24,396 bases of DNA from Christensenella sp. UBA7102 (GCA_002492415.1 DKYK01000070.1:4137-28532), one strand, 5' to 3'; counted from the stretch's first letter, positions 7,228 through 15,051 are shown. Numbers and translations: made by a program. The notes: a model not told the origin generated them from the letters alone.

Positions 7228-8280
7228 TCAATCCTTTTCCTGCGCGCATGGGACGAAAGTGATCTCACCTGGCTTTGTCGCGCTTACATACACCAAATCG
7301 TCGCCCATTGCGCCCGAACAGGGTTCCAGCGTTTTATCGAGCGCCGTACTGCCCAATGTCTCCCCCGCCGTGGTGATCCACACAACCGTGCGCGGCTCAC
7401 CCTGCTGCAACCGGTTATCCAGTGCAAAGCCGGATTCCGTCGCAATCACATCCCAAGGCGCGCTGCCTGTTCGCAGGCGCATTGTCTCCCCGGATGCGAG
7501 ATCGAGCAGGCATACCTGATAGCCTTCTTCGGTCGATGCGTTATAGGCGAGCACGCCGGAGCTAAGCGACACGACGCTGTCCGCCGCGGAGAGTACGACA
7601 GTCTCCATCTTCTGCTTCTCAGGGTCTATGCGGGCAATGCGCATGCCGACCTTGCCATCCGTGCGCACCGATTGGCTGACCCACAGCGCTCCGCTTTGAT
7701 AGAGCGCATCGTCCATGCCGATTACTTCTGTGTCATCCGCAAATAGAATGCGGCCCGGTTGCGCATCTGGATTGTCAAGCGGAAGGACAAGCAGGGCAAA
7801 GCCGCCTTCCACAGGCTGCGCAACCGCCCACAAAGTCTCCTCTCCAATGGCAAAGGCTTCCACTTTCTCTTCTCTTGGCAATATCTCCTCACGCACCGTG
7901 CCGGAAAGGTCATACCTGACCACAGCGCCCGCGCCGACTGAGCGCGCATAGAGGAATTCCCCGTATTGCATCAAACCGACAGAGTCGTTCCAAACGGCGG
8001 CAGGGCAGTCCCAGGCATCGTGTTCGCAGTCCTTCGCCGAGCAGTTGATTGCCGTCTGTCCGGCCTGCCGTCTCATCAGATACTGCATGCTCGGCCTATT
8101 TTCGTCGGCAGCAATATAGTAGAGTGTGTCTCCATTCATCAGGACAGAAGGAATGGCGTTCGTACCACGCCCACGCCATGTGATGGCAGTCTCATTGGTC
8201 ACGGCTTGAGGGCCTTTCGCGCATCCCGCAAGCAGCGCGACCATCAGTAGTACAAGAACAGGGTTCCATATCCTTTTCAC
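7228..8280 (-). CDS. Lipoprotein with C-x4-C-x6-C motif, probable beta-propeller
   Basis: 350-aa predicted lipoprotein. Basic start MKRIWNP, a hydrophobic stretch and the lipobox LAGC put the lipidated cysteine at residue 20. Residues 80-93 read C-S-A-K-D-C-E-H-D-A-W-D-C-P, a cysteine motif common in clostridial lipoproteins with DUF5050-like propeller repeats. The rest repeats short 'LYY.A', 'LWAVAQPV', 'ALWVSQSV', 'VLAYNAST', 'DLVYVSAT' strands, consistent with a propeller. The GTG at 8280 is preferred because GAGAGGAAG lies just upstream and the first residues then form a proper signal peptide. It lies 57 bases after the secreted cysteine-rich gene and is probably co-transcribed with it. 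Ligand unknown. Confidence 0.75.
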   Translation of the reverse strand: MKRIWNPVLVLLMVALLAGCAKGPQAVTNETAITWRGRGTNAIPSVLMNGDTLYYIAADENRPSMQYLMRRQAGQTAINCSAKDCEHDAWDCPAAVWNDSVGLMQYGEFLYARSVGAGAVVRYDLSGTVREEILPREEKVEAFAIGEETLWAVAQPVEGGFALLVLPLDNPDAQPGRILFADDTEVIGMDDALYQSGALWVSQSVRTDGKVGMRIARIDPEKQKMETVVLSAADSVVSLSSGVLAYNASTEEGYQVCLLDLASGETMRLRTGSAPWDVIATESGFALDNRLQQGEPRTVVWITTAGETLGSTALDKTLEPCSGAMGDDLVYVSATKPGEITFVPCAQEKD

Positions 8281-8337
8281 TTCTTCCTCTCCTCTCTTGC
8301 ACCAACAGCTGTCACGCTCACACAAGCACACCGACAG

Positions 8338-8733
8338 TTACTCGTTGAATCCATGCTCATGTTCGCAACACATGATCCTACCATCTGGTGTCGGAACGCT
8401 CGTCTGAAGTGTGCAATAGTTCCATACGCCCAGGCCACAGCCGGAATGAATCTCATAGCAAAAGTGGGTGCCTTCATACAAGTCTCGATTGCAATAATCA
8501 CACCGGCTTCTCGTCTGGCATTTGTATCCCTTGATCGTACAAGTTACGCCATTTTTAGTATGAGTAGACGTGTCCCATACATATGCGTCTCCCGCACAAT
8601 AATAAGTGATGAATCCATTGCCGCATTTTCCGCAAATTTCATTTACAGACTCTTCCACTGCGTCCACACGTACCACAGAACCAATGAACACTAAGCTTAA
8701 CGATAGGATCAGGGCCAGCAGTTTATTCATCAT
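8338..8733 (-). CDS. Small secreted cysteine-rich protein
   Basis: 131-aa protein with a signal peptide (MMNKLLALILSLSLVFIGSVVRVDA, likely cut after VDA). The mature part of about 106 residues holds 12 cysteines: CGKC near the start, then single cysteines, SRCDYC, HFC, SGC, NYC and a final CC followed by EHEH. The CxxC pairs and histidines suggest metal binding or disulfide bonding outside the cell. I do not recognise a named family. It is in AT-richer DNA than its neighbours and has its own promoter. The start is uncertain: the strong ribosome binding site belongs to an ATG at 8748 that is cut off by an in-frame TAG after three codons (separate entry). Confidence 0.65.
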   Translation of the reverse strand: MMNKLLALILSLSLVFIGSVVRVDAVEESVNEICGKCGNGFITYYCAGDAYVWDTSTHTKNGVTCTIKGYKCQTRSRCDYCNRDLYEGTHFCYEIHSGCGLGVWNYCTLQTSVPTPDGRIMCCEHEHGFNE

Positions 8734-8736
8734 CTT

Positions 8737-8767
8737 CTATATGCCCATTTGAGTTCGCCTCCTCCTC
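8737..8767 (-). promoter_or_regulatory. Strong RBS with three-codon micro-ORF in frame with the cysteine-rich gene
   Basis: GAGGAGGAGG (8767-8758) is followed after 9 bases by ATG GGC ATA TAG (8748-8737), one AAG codon, and then the ATG at 8733, all in one frame. The main ATG is 24 bases from this RBS and has only a weak AGAAG near it. It is either a leader micro-ORF with re-initiation or a nonsense change near the original N-terminus. Confidence 0.6.
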
Positions 8768-8774
8768 GCGTCTA

Positions 8775-8803
8775 ATTTTACCATAAATTTAACATTTCAT
8801 CAA
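8775..8803 (-). promoter_or_regulatory. Promoter for the cysteine-rich protein and lipoprotein genes
   Basis: On the minus strand TTGATG (8803-8798), a 17-base spacer and TAAAAT (8780-8775), just before the strong RBS at 8767-8758. Confidence 0.6.
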
Positions 8804-8864
8804 TCATATTTCAATATTATTGCGATTTTCCTTTATTAATTGTGCATAAAGCCCTCCAAAGCCT

Positions 8865-8893
8865 TTTACATTTTTTTATGTTTGTGCTATAAT
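8865..8893 (+). promoter_or_regulatory. Promoter for the CNNM/CorC gene
   Basis: TTTACA (8865-8870), a 17-base spacer and a perfect TATAAT (8888-8893) with an extended TGC before it. It lies 34 bases before the GTG at 8928. Confidence 0.75.
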
Positions 8894-8927
8894 GGACACA
8901 ATATGAATTTCAAAGGGGGAATTCCTT

Positions 8928-10271
8928 GTGGACCCTATATGGGGGCAACTGATTCTGCAAATTGTACTCATCGCCATCAACGCATTCTTTGCCGCGGCGG
9001 AGATTGCGGTACTCAACCTGGACGAGAACAAACTGCGTCTGCAAGCCGAGGACGGCGACAAGAACGCGGTGCGCATGCTCAAGTTAGTATCCTCTCCCTC
9101 CGGCTTTCTGTCCACCATCCAGATCGCCATCACGCTGGCCGGCTTCCTGGGCTCGGCATTTGCGGCGGATAACTTCGCAGGGCCTCTGGTGCAATGGCTG
9201 ACAGGCTTTTCCGCGTTTGCGCGGATGGATGCAGAAGTCCTCAATTCCGTCTGTGTCATCGTAATTACCGTGATTCTTTCCTACTTCACCCTGGTATTTG
9301 GCGAACTGGTTCCCAAACGCGTCGCGATGCAAAAAACCGACGCGGTGGCAAAAATGGTCTGCAACGTATTGCTGGGCTTTGCCGTGATCGCAAAGCCGCT
9401 GGTCTGGCTGCTGACAGTCTCCACCAACGGCATGCTGCGGCTGATGCACATCGATCCGGACGCTGAACGCAACGAGGTCACCGAGCAGGATATCCGCATC
9501 ATGGCGGACATCGGCGAAGAAAAAGGCGCCATCACCGAGTCCGAGGGCGAGATGATCGATAACATATTTGAGTTCAATAATCACACGGCTTTTGACGTGA
9601 TGACCCACCGAACCGATGTAGTGGCGCTGCCCGACGACGCCAACGACGAAGAAATTCTTCAGACCATCCGGGAATCGGGCCTGTCCCGCATTCCGGTGTA
9701 TGATAAGACCATTGACGATGTGATCGGCATCCTGCGCACGCGCGAGTATCTGCTCTACCGTGCGGTGGACGACGGCCGACCGTTGCGGCAGATGCTGCAT
9801 ACGCCCAACTTCGTTCCCGAGACCGTGCGCACCGACGTGCTTTTCCGCTCCATGCAGCAAAAGAAAAACCACATCGCCATCGTCGTGGACGAATACGGCG
9901 GCGTGAGCGGGTTGGTGACGATGGAAGACCTGCTTGAGGAGATCGTGGGCAACATCTACGACGAATATGATCCGCAGGTGGAGCAGGCCATCGTCAAACA
10001 GAGCGAGAATCTCTGGCGCGTATCCGGCATCTGCGAGCTGGCAACGCTGGCCGAGGCGCTGGACACCCCGCTGCCGCTGGACGAGGATTACGACACGCTC
10101 TCCGGGCTGGTATTCTCTCAGCTCGCCTCCATCCCTCAGGACGGCTCCCATCCCGAACTGGACGTGGCCGGGCTGCATATCTACATCGAGGAGATCTCCG
10201 ATCACCGCGTGGAATGGGCTGAAATCAGCAAGCTCTATCCCGAGGAGGAAGTAAAATCGGAAGCGCAATAA
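8928..10271 (+). CDS. CNNM/CorC (hemolysin C) family membrane protein
   Basis: 447-aa protein of the UPF0053 type, linked in bacteria to Mg2+ or Co2+ handling. Domains in order: DUF21/CNNM membrane domain (about 1-195, with FFAAAEIAVLNLDENKLRLQAEDG and FGELVPKRVAMQ), a CBS pair (about 210-330, with VMTHRTDVVALP, SRIPVYDKTIDDVIGILRTREYL and IAIVVDEYGGVSGLVTMEDLLEEIVGNI) and a C-terminal CorC_HlyC domain (about 355-435). The GTG start follows AAGGGGG by 8 bases. Single gene between a promoter and a terminator. 'Hemolysin' is only a historical label. The length is typical of the family. Confidence 0.93.
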   Translation: MDPIWGQLILQIVLIAINAFFAAAEIAVLNLDENKLRLQAEDGDKNAVRMLKLVSSPSGFLSTIQIAITLAGFLGSAFAADNFAGPLVQWLTGFSAFARMDAEVLNSVCVIVITVILSYFTLVFGELVPKRVAMQKTDAVAKMVCNVLLGFAVIAKPLVWLLTVSTNGMLRLMHIDPDAERNEVTEQDIRIMADIGEEKGAITESEGEMIDNIFEFNNHTAFDVMTHRTDVVALPDDANDEEILQTIRESGLSRIPVYDKTIDDVIGILRTREYLLYRAVDDGRPLRQMLHTPNFVPETVRTDVLFRSMQQKKNHIAIVVDEYGGVSGLVTMEDLLEEIVGNIYDEYDPQVEQAIVKQSENLWRVSGICELATLAEALDTPLPLDEDYDTLSGLVFSQLASIPQDGSHPELDVAGLHIYIEEISDHRVEWAEISKLYPEEEVKSEAQ

Positions 10272-10282
10272 CATAGACCAGA

Positions 10283-10320
10283 CGGGCGCTGCAGATGCAA
10301 GTGTGCAGCGCCCGCTTTTT
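10283..10320 (+). terminator. Terminator of the CNNM/CorC gene
   Basis: CGGGCGCTGCA (10283-10293) pairs with TGCAGCGCCCG (10304-10314) as an 11-bp GC-rich stem with a 10-base loop, followed by CTTTTT (10315-10320). It starts 12 bases after the TAA. Confidence 0.9.
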
Positions 10321-10332
10321 GTCGTCAGGGGG

Positions 10333-10361
10333 TTCATCCGCAGTGCAAATTGTGGTATACT
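10333..10361 (+). promoter_or_regulatory. Promoter for the recX-birA-acpS operon
   Basis: TATACT (10356-10361) with an extended TGG before it (10353-10355). The -35 region TTCATC (10333-10338) is poor, 17 bases upstream. It is the only candidate between the terminator at 10320 and recX. Confidence 0.55.
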
Positions 10362-10393
10362 ATGGGAAGAACTGGGTTAAAGGAGGCGGCGCC

Positions 10394-10858
10394 ATGCGGG
10401 ATGAATATGAGCGGGCCATGAACCAGGCGATGGTTTACCTGGGGACGCGTGCCCGGACCGCCAAACAGATGGAAGAATACCTGCAGAAAAAAGAGCATGA
10501 TGAGCGCACCATCGCGCAGGTGATGGAAAAGCTGACGGAATACAGGCTCATCGATGACGAAGAATATGCCAGGCGATACGTCGAAACGCGCAAGGGCAGC
10601 GCCGGTAAGTATCTGCTGCGGCAGAAAATGCGCACGCTGGGTTTGGACGCGGATACCATCGACGAGGCCGTTTCCTCCGTGCCCTTTGACGAACAGGTTG
10701 CCGCTGCGCGGACGCTGCTGGAGCGCAAGCTGGAGCATGATGTCCGGCCCGACGCAATGCGCAGGGCGGTGCAGGCGGTGATGCGGCGTGGCTTTGCATA
10801 CGACGCGGTGCGCGCCGCGGCGAACGCCTATGAGGAGGATTTGCAATGGGACGAGTGA
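10394..10858 (+). CDS. recX: RecX-family regulator of RecA
   Basis: 154-aa RecX protein, which binds RecA filaments and limits recombination. The repeated three-helix pattern is visible: ALVYLGTR-type opening (AMVYLGTRARTAKQMEEYLQKK, about 12-33), LTEYRLIDDEEYARRYVETR (about 46-65, a signature) and LRQKMRTLGLDADTIDEAV (about 72-90). The ATG at 10394 follows AAAGGAGGCGG. It is first in a plus-strand run and overlaps birA by 13 bases. recA is not in the window, so this regulator is separated from its usual partner. Confidence 0.9.
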   Translation: MRDEYERAMNQAMVYLGTRARTAKQMEEYLQKKEHDERTIAQVMEKLTEYRLIDDEEYARRYVETRKGSAGKYLLRQKMRTLGLDADTIDEAVSSVPFDEQVAAARTLLERKLEHDVRPDAMRRAVQAVMRRGFAYDAVRAAANAYEEDLQWDE

Positions 10859-11850
10859 GCGCGCCCTATGCGCCCGATGAAAACGATCGCGCGCTGCTGC
10901 GCATGCTGGTGCAGGGCGGCGAAGTTTCGGGCGAAGCCATCAGCCGGGAACTGAATATGTCGCGCGCTGCGGTGTGGAAACGCATCGAGCGACTCAGAGG
11001 GATGGGCTACGGCATCGACTCTGCACCGCGCAGGGGGTACTGGCTCACGGGCGACCCGCTGCGCGCCGACGCCGTGATGGCCAATCTGCACACGCGCTGG
11101 CTGGGGCGCAATATGGTGTGCGAGAGCGTGGTGGACTCCACCTTCAAGTCCGCGCGGGCGCTGGAGAGCGCGGGCGCGCCGGACGGCACCGTGATCGCTG
11201 CCGGGCAGCAAACCGAAGGACGCGGGCGCATGAACCGCACCTGGGTCTCTCCGCCCGACGTGGGCATTTACTTCAATATTCTGCTGCGGCCCGAGCTGCC
11301 CACCGCCCTGGCGCCGCATCTTACGCCCGCAATCGCTGTGGGCGTAAGCGAAGGGTTGTGCGATCTGGGTTTTGCCGCGCGCATCAAATGGCCCAACGAT
11401 ATTGTAATCGCGGGAAAAAAGGTGTGCGGCATGCTGCTGGAAATGGGCGGAGACGTGGAACGGCTGCGCTTTATCTCCGCTGGCATCGGCATCAATGTGC
11501 TGCAAAAAGCCGAGGATTTTCCCGAGGAATTGAGAGAAAAAGCCTCATCGCTGGCGATGCTGACAGAGGGTGAGCCGCCCCCGCGCTCCAAGGTGCTCTG
11601 TGCGGTGCTCGACCGCATCGAGCCCGCAGTGGAGCTGTGTTACCGCGATTATCCGGCGCTATTGGAGCGCTACCGCAGGCATTGTATCACGCTGGGGGCG
11701 CGCATCCAGGCATCGGGCGGCGCGACGCTGACGGGCACTGCGGTGGACATCAATGAGGACGGCGAACTGATCGTGCGGGACGATGCGGAAAAACTGCACG
11801 TGCTGCGCGTGGGAGACGTATCGGTGAGAGGAGTCATGGGCTATGTATAG
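10846..11850 (+). CDS. birA: BirA biotin-protein ligase with repressor HTH
   Basis: 334-aa bifunctional biotin ligase. The N-terminal helix-turn-helix is at about residues 26-50 (VSGEAISRELNMSRAAVWKRIERL). The catalytic domain has GRGR at 125-128 (biotinyl-AMP loop, in TEGRGRMNRTWVSPP) and KWPND at 181-185 followed by KKVCGMLLEM. A C-terminal SH3-like domain covers about 285-334. It attaches biotin to carboxylase carrier proteins such as the acetyl-CoA carboxylase BCCP and may repress biotin genes. GAGGAGG lies 7 bases before the ATG inside recX. Its stop overlaps the next start by 8 bases. Confidence 0.95.
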   Translation: MGRVSAPYAPDENDRALLRMLVQGGEVSGEAISRELNMSRAAVWKRIERLRGMGYGIDSAPRRGYWLTGDPLRADAVMANLHTRWLGRNMVCESVVDSTFKSARALESAGAPDGTVIAAGQQTEGRGRMNRTWVSPPDVGIYFNILLRPELPTALAPHLTPAIAVGVSEGLCDLGFAARIKWPNDIVIAGKKVCGMLLEMGGDVERLRFISAGIGINVLQKAEDFPEELREKASSLAMLTEGEPPPRSKVLCAVLDRIEPAVELCYRDYPALLERYRRHCITLGARIQASGGATLTGTAVDINEDGELIVRDDAEKLHVLRVGDVSVRGVMGYV

Positions 11851-12772
11851 CGGATCGATCTGCGACATCAAGGGGCTTTGGGTGGGGCATGCTCAGAATG
11901 AAGAGGCACGAACGGGCTGCACCGTGCTCTATGCTGAGGATGGCTTTGTGGCAGGTGTGGACGTGCGCGGCGCGGCTCCCGGCACGCGGGAGACGGACCT
12001 GCTCAAGTCAGAGAACATGATGCCCCGCATCAACGCCATTGTGCTGACGGGCGGGTCGGCCTACGGGCTGGACGCCTGTTCGGGCGTGATGCACGCGCTG
12101 GAGGAGCGCAACATCGGCTACGACGTGCGCATCGCCAAAGTGCCCATCGTCTGCGGGGCAGTGCTGTTCGATCTGAAAGTGGGCAGCGCGACCATACGGC
12201 CCGACGCCGAAATGGGTCGTCAGGCGCTGGAAAACGCCACGGATAAGCCTGTTTTCGGGCAGGTCGGCGCAGGCACGGGCGCGACGGTGGGCAAGATGGT
12301 GCCCGGCGCGCTCCCCTATCGCAGCGGCATCGGCTCGGCGTCCATCAGGCTGCCCGGCGGCGGTACGGTGGCGGCAATGGTGGCCGTCAACGCGGCGGGC
12401 GACGTGTACGACCCGGAGACGGGCGCGTGCATCGCGTGCGGCACGCTGGCCGGCGCGCCTCTCCCCTTCCACCGCGCGCTGAGCGGCATGTTGCAGCAGC
12501 AGGCGGCGCAAATGGGCGCAAACACCACCATCGGCGTGGTGGCCACGGACGTCAAGCTGACCAAGACCGAGTGCAACCGTCTGGCGACGGTGGCGCACGA
12601 CGGCTATGCGCTGGCCATCCGCCCGGTGCATACCGTCGCGGATGGAGACACGCTGTTTGCCGTGTCCCATGGCGAATATGAATGCGAGCCGGTCATCCTG
12701 CAGACGATGGCGGTACAGGCGGTGGCGCATGCCATCGTCAACGCGGTGCAGGGAGGTGCGGCGCATGCTTAA
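11843..12772 (+). CDS. P1 (DmpA/NylC) family self-processing aminopeptidase-hydrolase
   Basis: 309-aa N-terminal-nucleophile hydrolase of the P1/S58 group. GHAQNEEARTGCTVLYAEDG and VLTGGSAYGLDACSGVMHALEE are typical N-terminal blocks, and GANTTIGVVATDVKLTK carries the self-cleavage site. By comparison with the nylon-oligomer hydrolase NylC, cleavage should fall between N227 and T228, making T228 the nucleophile. Family members cut N-terminal amino acids, beta-peptides or other amides; the substrate here is unknown. It overlaps birA and acpS by 8 bases on each side, so it is embedded in the cofactor operon. No signal peptide, hence cytoplasmic. Confidence 0.88.
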   Translation: MYSGSICDIKGLWVGHAQNEEARTGCTVLYAEDGFVAGVDVRGAAPGTRETDLLKSENMMPRINAIVLTGGSAYGLDACSGVMHALEERNIGYDVRIAKVPIVCGAVLFDLKVGSATIRPDAEMGRQALENATDKPVFGQVGAGTGATVGKMVPGALPYRSGIGSASIRLPGGGTVAAMVAVNAAGDVYDPETGACIACGTLAGAPLPFHRALSGMLQQQAAQMGANTTIGVVATDVKLTKTECNRLATVAHDGYALAIRPVHTVADGDTLFAVSHGEYECEPVILQTMAVQAVAHAIVNAVQGGAAHA

Positions 12773-13124
12773 AGGGCTGGGGTGTGATCTGGTAGAGGTT
12801 GCGCGCATCGAGACAGCGCTTGCTAAGGAAGGCTTTGCACAGCGCGTATTCACCGAGCAGGAACGGCTCTCCATCGAAAAAAAAGGCATACGGACCGCGG
12901 CGGGCTACTGGGCGGCCAAAGAGGCGATCAGCAAGGCGTTGGGTACGGGCTTTGTCGGCTTTACGATGCAGGACATTGAGATTCTGACGGATGAGGCGGG
13001 CGCGCCGCAGGCATTTCTGTCACGCGGGGCGCAGATGCGCTTGGCTCGGCTGGGCGCGCTATCGGTGCTGATTACCATTTCCCACGAAAAGGATATGGCG
13101 ATGGCTGTGGCCGCCGTAGAATAA
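12765..13124 (+). CDS. acpS: Holo-[acyl-carrier-protein] synthase
   Basis: 119-aa phosphopantetheinyl transferase that converts apo-ACP to holo-ACP using CoA. Signatures: GCDLVEVARIE with metal-binding D8, GYWAAKEAISKALGTG with E53, and ITISHEKDMAMAVA at the end. Length matches the AcpS family (about 120 aa). The start at 12765 has GGGAGG upstream and overlaps the peptidase gene by 8 bases. The following nnrDE begins 15 bases after the stop, a common pairing in Firmicutes. Confidence 0.95.
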   Translation: MLKGLGCDLVEVARIETALAKEGFAQRVFTEQERLSIEKKGIRTAAGYWAAKEAISKALGTGFVGFTMQDIEILTDEAGAPQAFLSRGAQMRLARLGALSVLITISHEKDMAMAVAAVE

Positions 13125-13139
13125 ACGGGGGACAATGCA

Positions 13140-14606
13140 ATGCATATTGTAACGCCGGAGCGAATGCGCGCCATTGAGGGGCGTGCGATTCATGAACTGG
13201 GCATCAGCGGGTTGGCGTTGATGGAGCGGGCGGCGCTGTGCCTCGCGCAGGAAGTGCGGGCGGCGCAGCCCCGTCGGGTGCTCGCCGTTTGCGGAGCGGG
13301 CAATAATGGCGGCGACGCGTGGGCATGCGCGCGGATGCTGCATCTGTGGGGCATTGAGACGGAGCTGCTGCCCTTGTGCCCGGTCGAGGCGCTCAAGGGC
13401 GATGCGCGCGCCAATGCGGAGATCTGCCTGAAGCTGGACATGCCCTTGGCGTCGCTTGACACGGACTTTTCACGGTATGATGTGATCGTGGACGGCATTT
13501 TCGGCACGGGATTGTCGCGCGCGCCGGAGGGCGTGTATGCACGGGCCATCGAGCGCATCAACGAAAGCGGCGCAGCTGTATACGCGGTGGACATCCCGTC
13601 CGGCATCGACGGCGCCACGGGGCGCGTTCTGGGCTGCGCGGTCGCGGCGGACGTGACCGTCACCTTCCAGTGGGCCAAATACGGGCATTTTCTCTACCCC
13701 GGGGCGCTGCACACAGGAAGGTTGTTCGTCGCGGACATCGGCATCCCCGCTCCGGCGCAATGGCAGGACGCGGAAGTGATGGATGAAGCGCTGGCCGCCG
13801 CGCTCAAGCCCGCAAGGCCGCGCGATGCGCACAAAAACCAGTTCGGCCACGCGCTGCTCATCGCGGGGAGTCGGGGCATGGCGGGCGCTGCGGTGTTAGC
13901 GGCGACGGCGTGCATGCGCGCAGGCGCGGGGCTGCTGACAGTGTGTGCGCAGGAAGACAGTGTGATGCCGCACATTCAGAATCGCGTGCCGGCAGCGATG
14001 TGCCTGGGGCTGCCCGAGGACGGGACGCACGCCTTTCCTGCCGACGTACAGGCGCGCATCGAGACGGCGCTGTCAGGAAAAAGCGCGGTGGGCTGCGGCT
14101 GTGGTCTGGGACGCTCCTGTGATCGGACGGCGGCCGTGCGGGCTGCGCTGGGCAGCTCCCTTCCCGCGGTGATCGACGCGGACGGGCTGTTTCACCTGGC
14201 CCAAGAGCCGGCGCTACTGCGCAGGGACGCACAGACCGTGCTCACGCCGCATCCGGGCGAGATGGCGCGGTTGTTGGGCCGTCCTGTGCGCGACCCCGTG
14301 GCAGATGCGCAATGCTACGCACGGGAGCACGGCTGCGTGGTGCTGCTCAAGGGCGCATGCACCGTCATCGCTGCGCCGGACGGTGCGCTCACCTTCAACA
14401 CGACCGGCACCCAAGGCATGGCGACCGCGGGCAGCGGCGACGCGCTCACGGGCATAATTCTAGCGCTGCTCGCGCAGGGGCTCTCTGCCTATGACGCCGC
14501 GCGGCTGGGCGCGTATCTGCACGCGCAGGCGGGGCTGCGGGCCGAAACGCAGGCGAGCACGGGATCCATGACGGCTGAGGACCTGGCAAACTGTGTCCGG
14601 ATCTGA
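13140..14606 (+). CDS. nnrDE: Bifunctional NAD(P)HX epimerase/dehydratase
   Basis: 488-aa fusion that repairs hydrated NADH and NADPH. The NnrE (YjeF_N) epimerase half has GNNGGD at 54-59 and VDGIFGTGLSR at 117-126. The NnrD dehydratase half (ribokinase-like) has GSRGMAGAAVLAATACMRAGAG from 243, VIDADGL at 344-350, LTPHPGEM at 368-375 and GSGD at 431-434 in TAGSGDALTGII. Both active sites look complete. The ATG follows a GGGGG-rich stretch. It lies between acpS and mazF, matching the acpS ... endoA order of other Firmicutes, but alr and the antitoxin gene are absent. Confidence 0.95.
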   Translation: MHIVTPERMRAIEGRAIHELGISGLALMERAALCLAQEVRAAQPRRVLAVCGAGNNGGDAWACARMLHLWGIETELLPLCPVEALKGDARANAEICLKLDMPLASLDTDFSRYDVIVDGIFGTGLSRAPEGVYARAIERINESGAAVYAVDIPSGIDGATGRVLGCAVAADVTVTFQWAKYGHFLYPGALHTGRLFVADIGIPAPAQWQDAEVMDEALAAALKPARPRDAHKNQFGHALLIAGSRGMAGAAVLAATACMRAGAGLLTVCAQEDSVMPHIQNRVPAAMCLGLPEDGTHAFPADVQARIETALSGKSAVGCGCGLGRSCDRTAAVRAALGSSLPAVIDADGLFHLAQEPALLRRDAQTVLTPHPGEMARLLGRPVRDPVADAQCYAREHGCVVLLKGACTVIAAPDGALTFNTTGTQGMATAGSGDALTGIILALLAQGLSAYDAARLGAYLHAQAGLRAETQASTGSMTAEDLANCVRI

Positions 14607-14630
14607 TGGTCGCGCATAAACTGTTTCTGA

Positions 14631-14666
14631 AGGGAGGCACACGATACCATCCTCCGCTTCAGTGAG
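14631..14666 (+). promoter_or_regulatory. RBS-like AGGGAGG with no start codon, upstream of mazF
   Basis: AGGGAGG (14631-14637) is a good ribosome binding sequence, but the first ATG is 29 bases later at 14667. Only ATA (14644) and ATC (14649) lie at normal distance. It may mark a lost gene start, perhaps of the missing antitoxin, or a rare-codon start; it could also be chance. Confidence 0.35.
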
Positions 14667-15023
14667 ATGATGCAGTTGATCCTACGCGGCGAACTCTATA
14701 AGGCTATGCTGGACCCCGTGCTGGGCTCGGAACAGGGCGGTACGCGGCCGGTGCTCATTGTACAGAACAACGTCGGAAACAAATACTCCCCCACGGTCAT
14801 TGCGCTTGCGGTGACCTCACGCCTGAGCAAGGCGCGCCTGCCCACGCACATCGAAGTGGAACGCGGCATCGCCGGACTCTCGCGCGATTCCCTGATTCTG
14901 GCCGAGCAGGTGCGCACATTGGATAAGCAGCGGCTGATCTGCCGCATGGGCATGCTGCCGGACGCATTGATGGCGCAAGTAGAGCGCGCAATGCGCATGA
15001 GTCTGGGGCTGGGCCCGGAATAA
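14667..15023 (+). CDS. mazF: MazF/EndoA-type endoribonuclease toxin, no antitoxin seen
   Basis: 118-aa PemK/MazF-fold protein, a family of sequence-specific mRNA interferases. Typical blocks are present: RGELYKAMLDPVLGSEQGG, TRPVLIVQNNVGNKYSPTVI, ALAVTSRLSK and SLILAEQVRTLDKQRLI. The active-site arginine of GGxRP and the VTS segment are kept, so it should be active. B. subtilis EndoA (116 aa) sits in a similar acpS-to-endoA block. Its antitoxin normally lies directly upstream; here only 60 bases separate it from nnrDE, too short for one. The start at 14667 is the first ATG; translation context is weak. Confidence 0.9.
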   Translation: MMQLILRGELYKAMLDPVLGSEQGGTRPVLIVQNNVGNKYSPTVIALAVTSRLSKARLPTHIEVERGIAGLSRDSLILAEQVRTLDKQRLICRMGMLPDALMAQVERAMRMSLGLGPE

Positions 15024-15051
15024 GCATTTTCACCATGAGGAGGGATTGCGC

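Noticed and set aside
5921..7519. 532-codon plus-strand open frame
   Set aside because: It crosses nudF, its promoter, the 7168 hairpin and part of the lipoprotein gene on the opposite strand. No start signal or protein family pattern was seen.
9084..10337. Minus-strand open frame opposite the CNNM/CorC gene
   Set aside because: Shadow frame of a well-supported gene. It also includes the terminator at 10283-10320.
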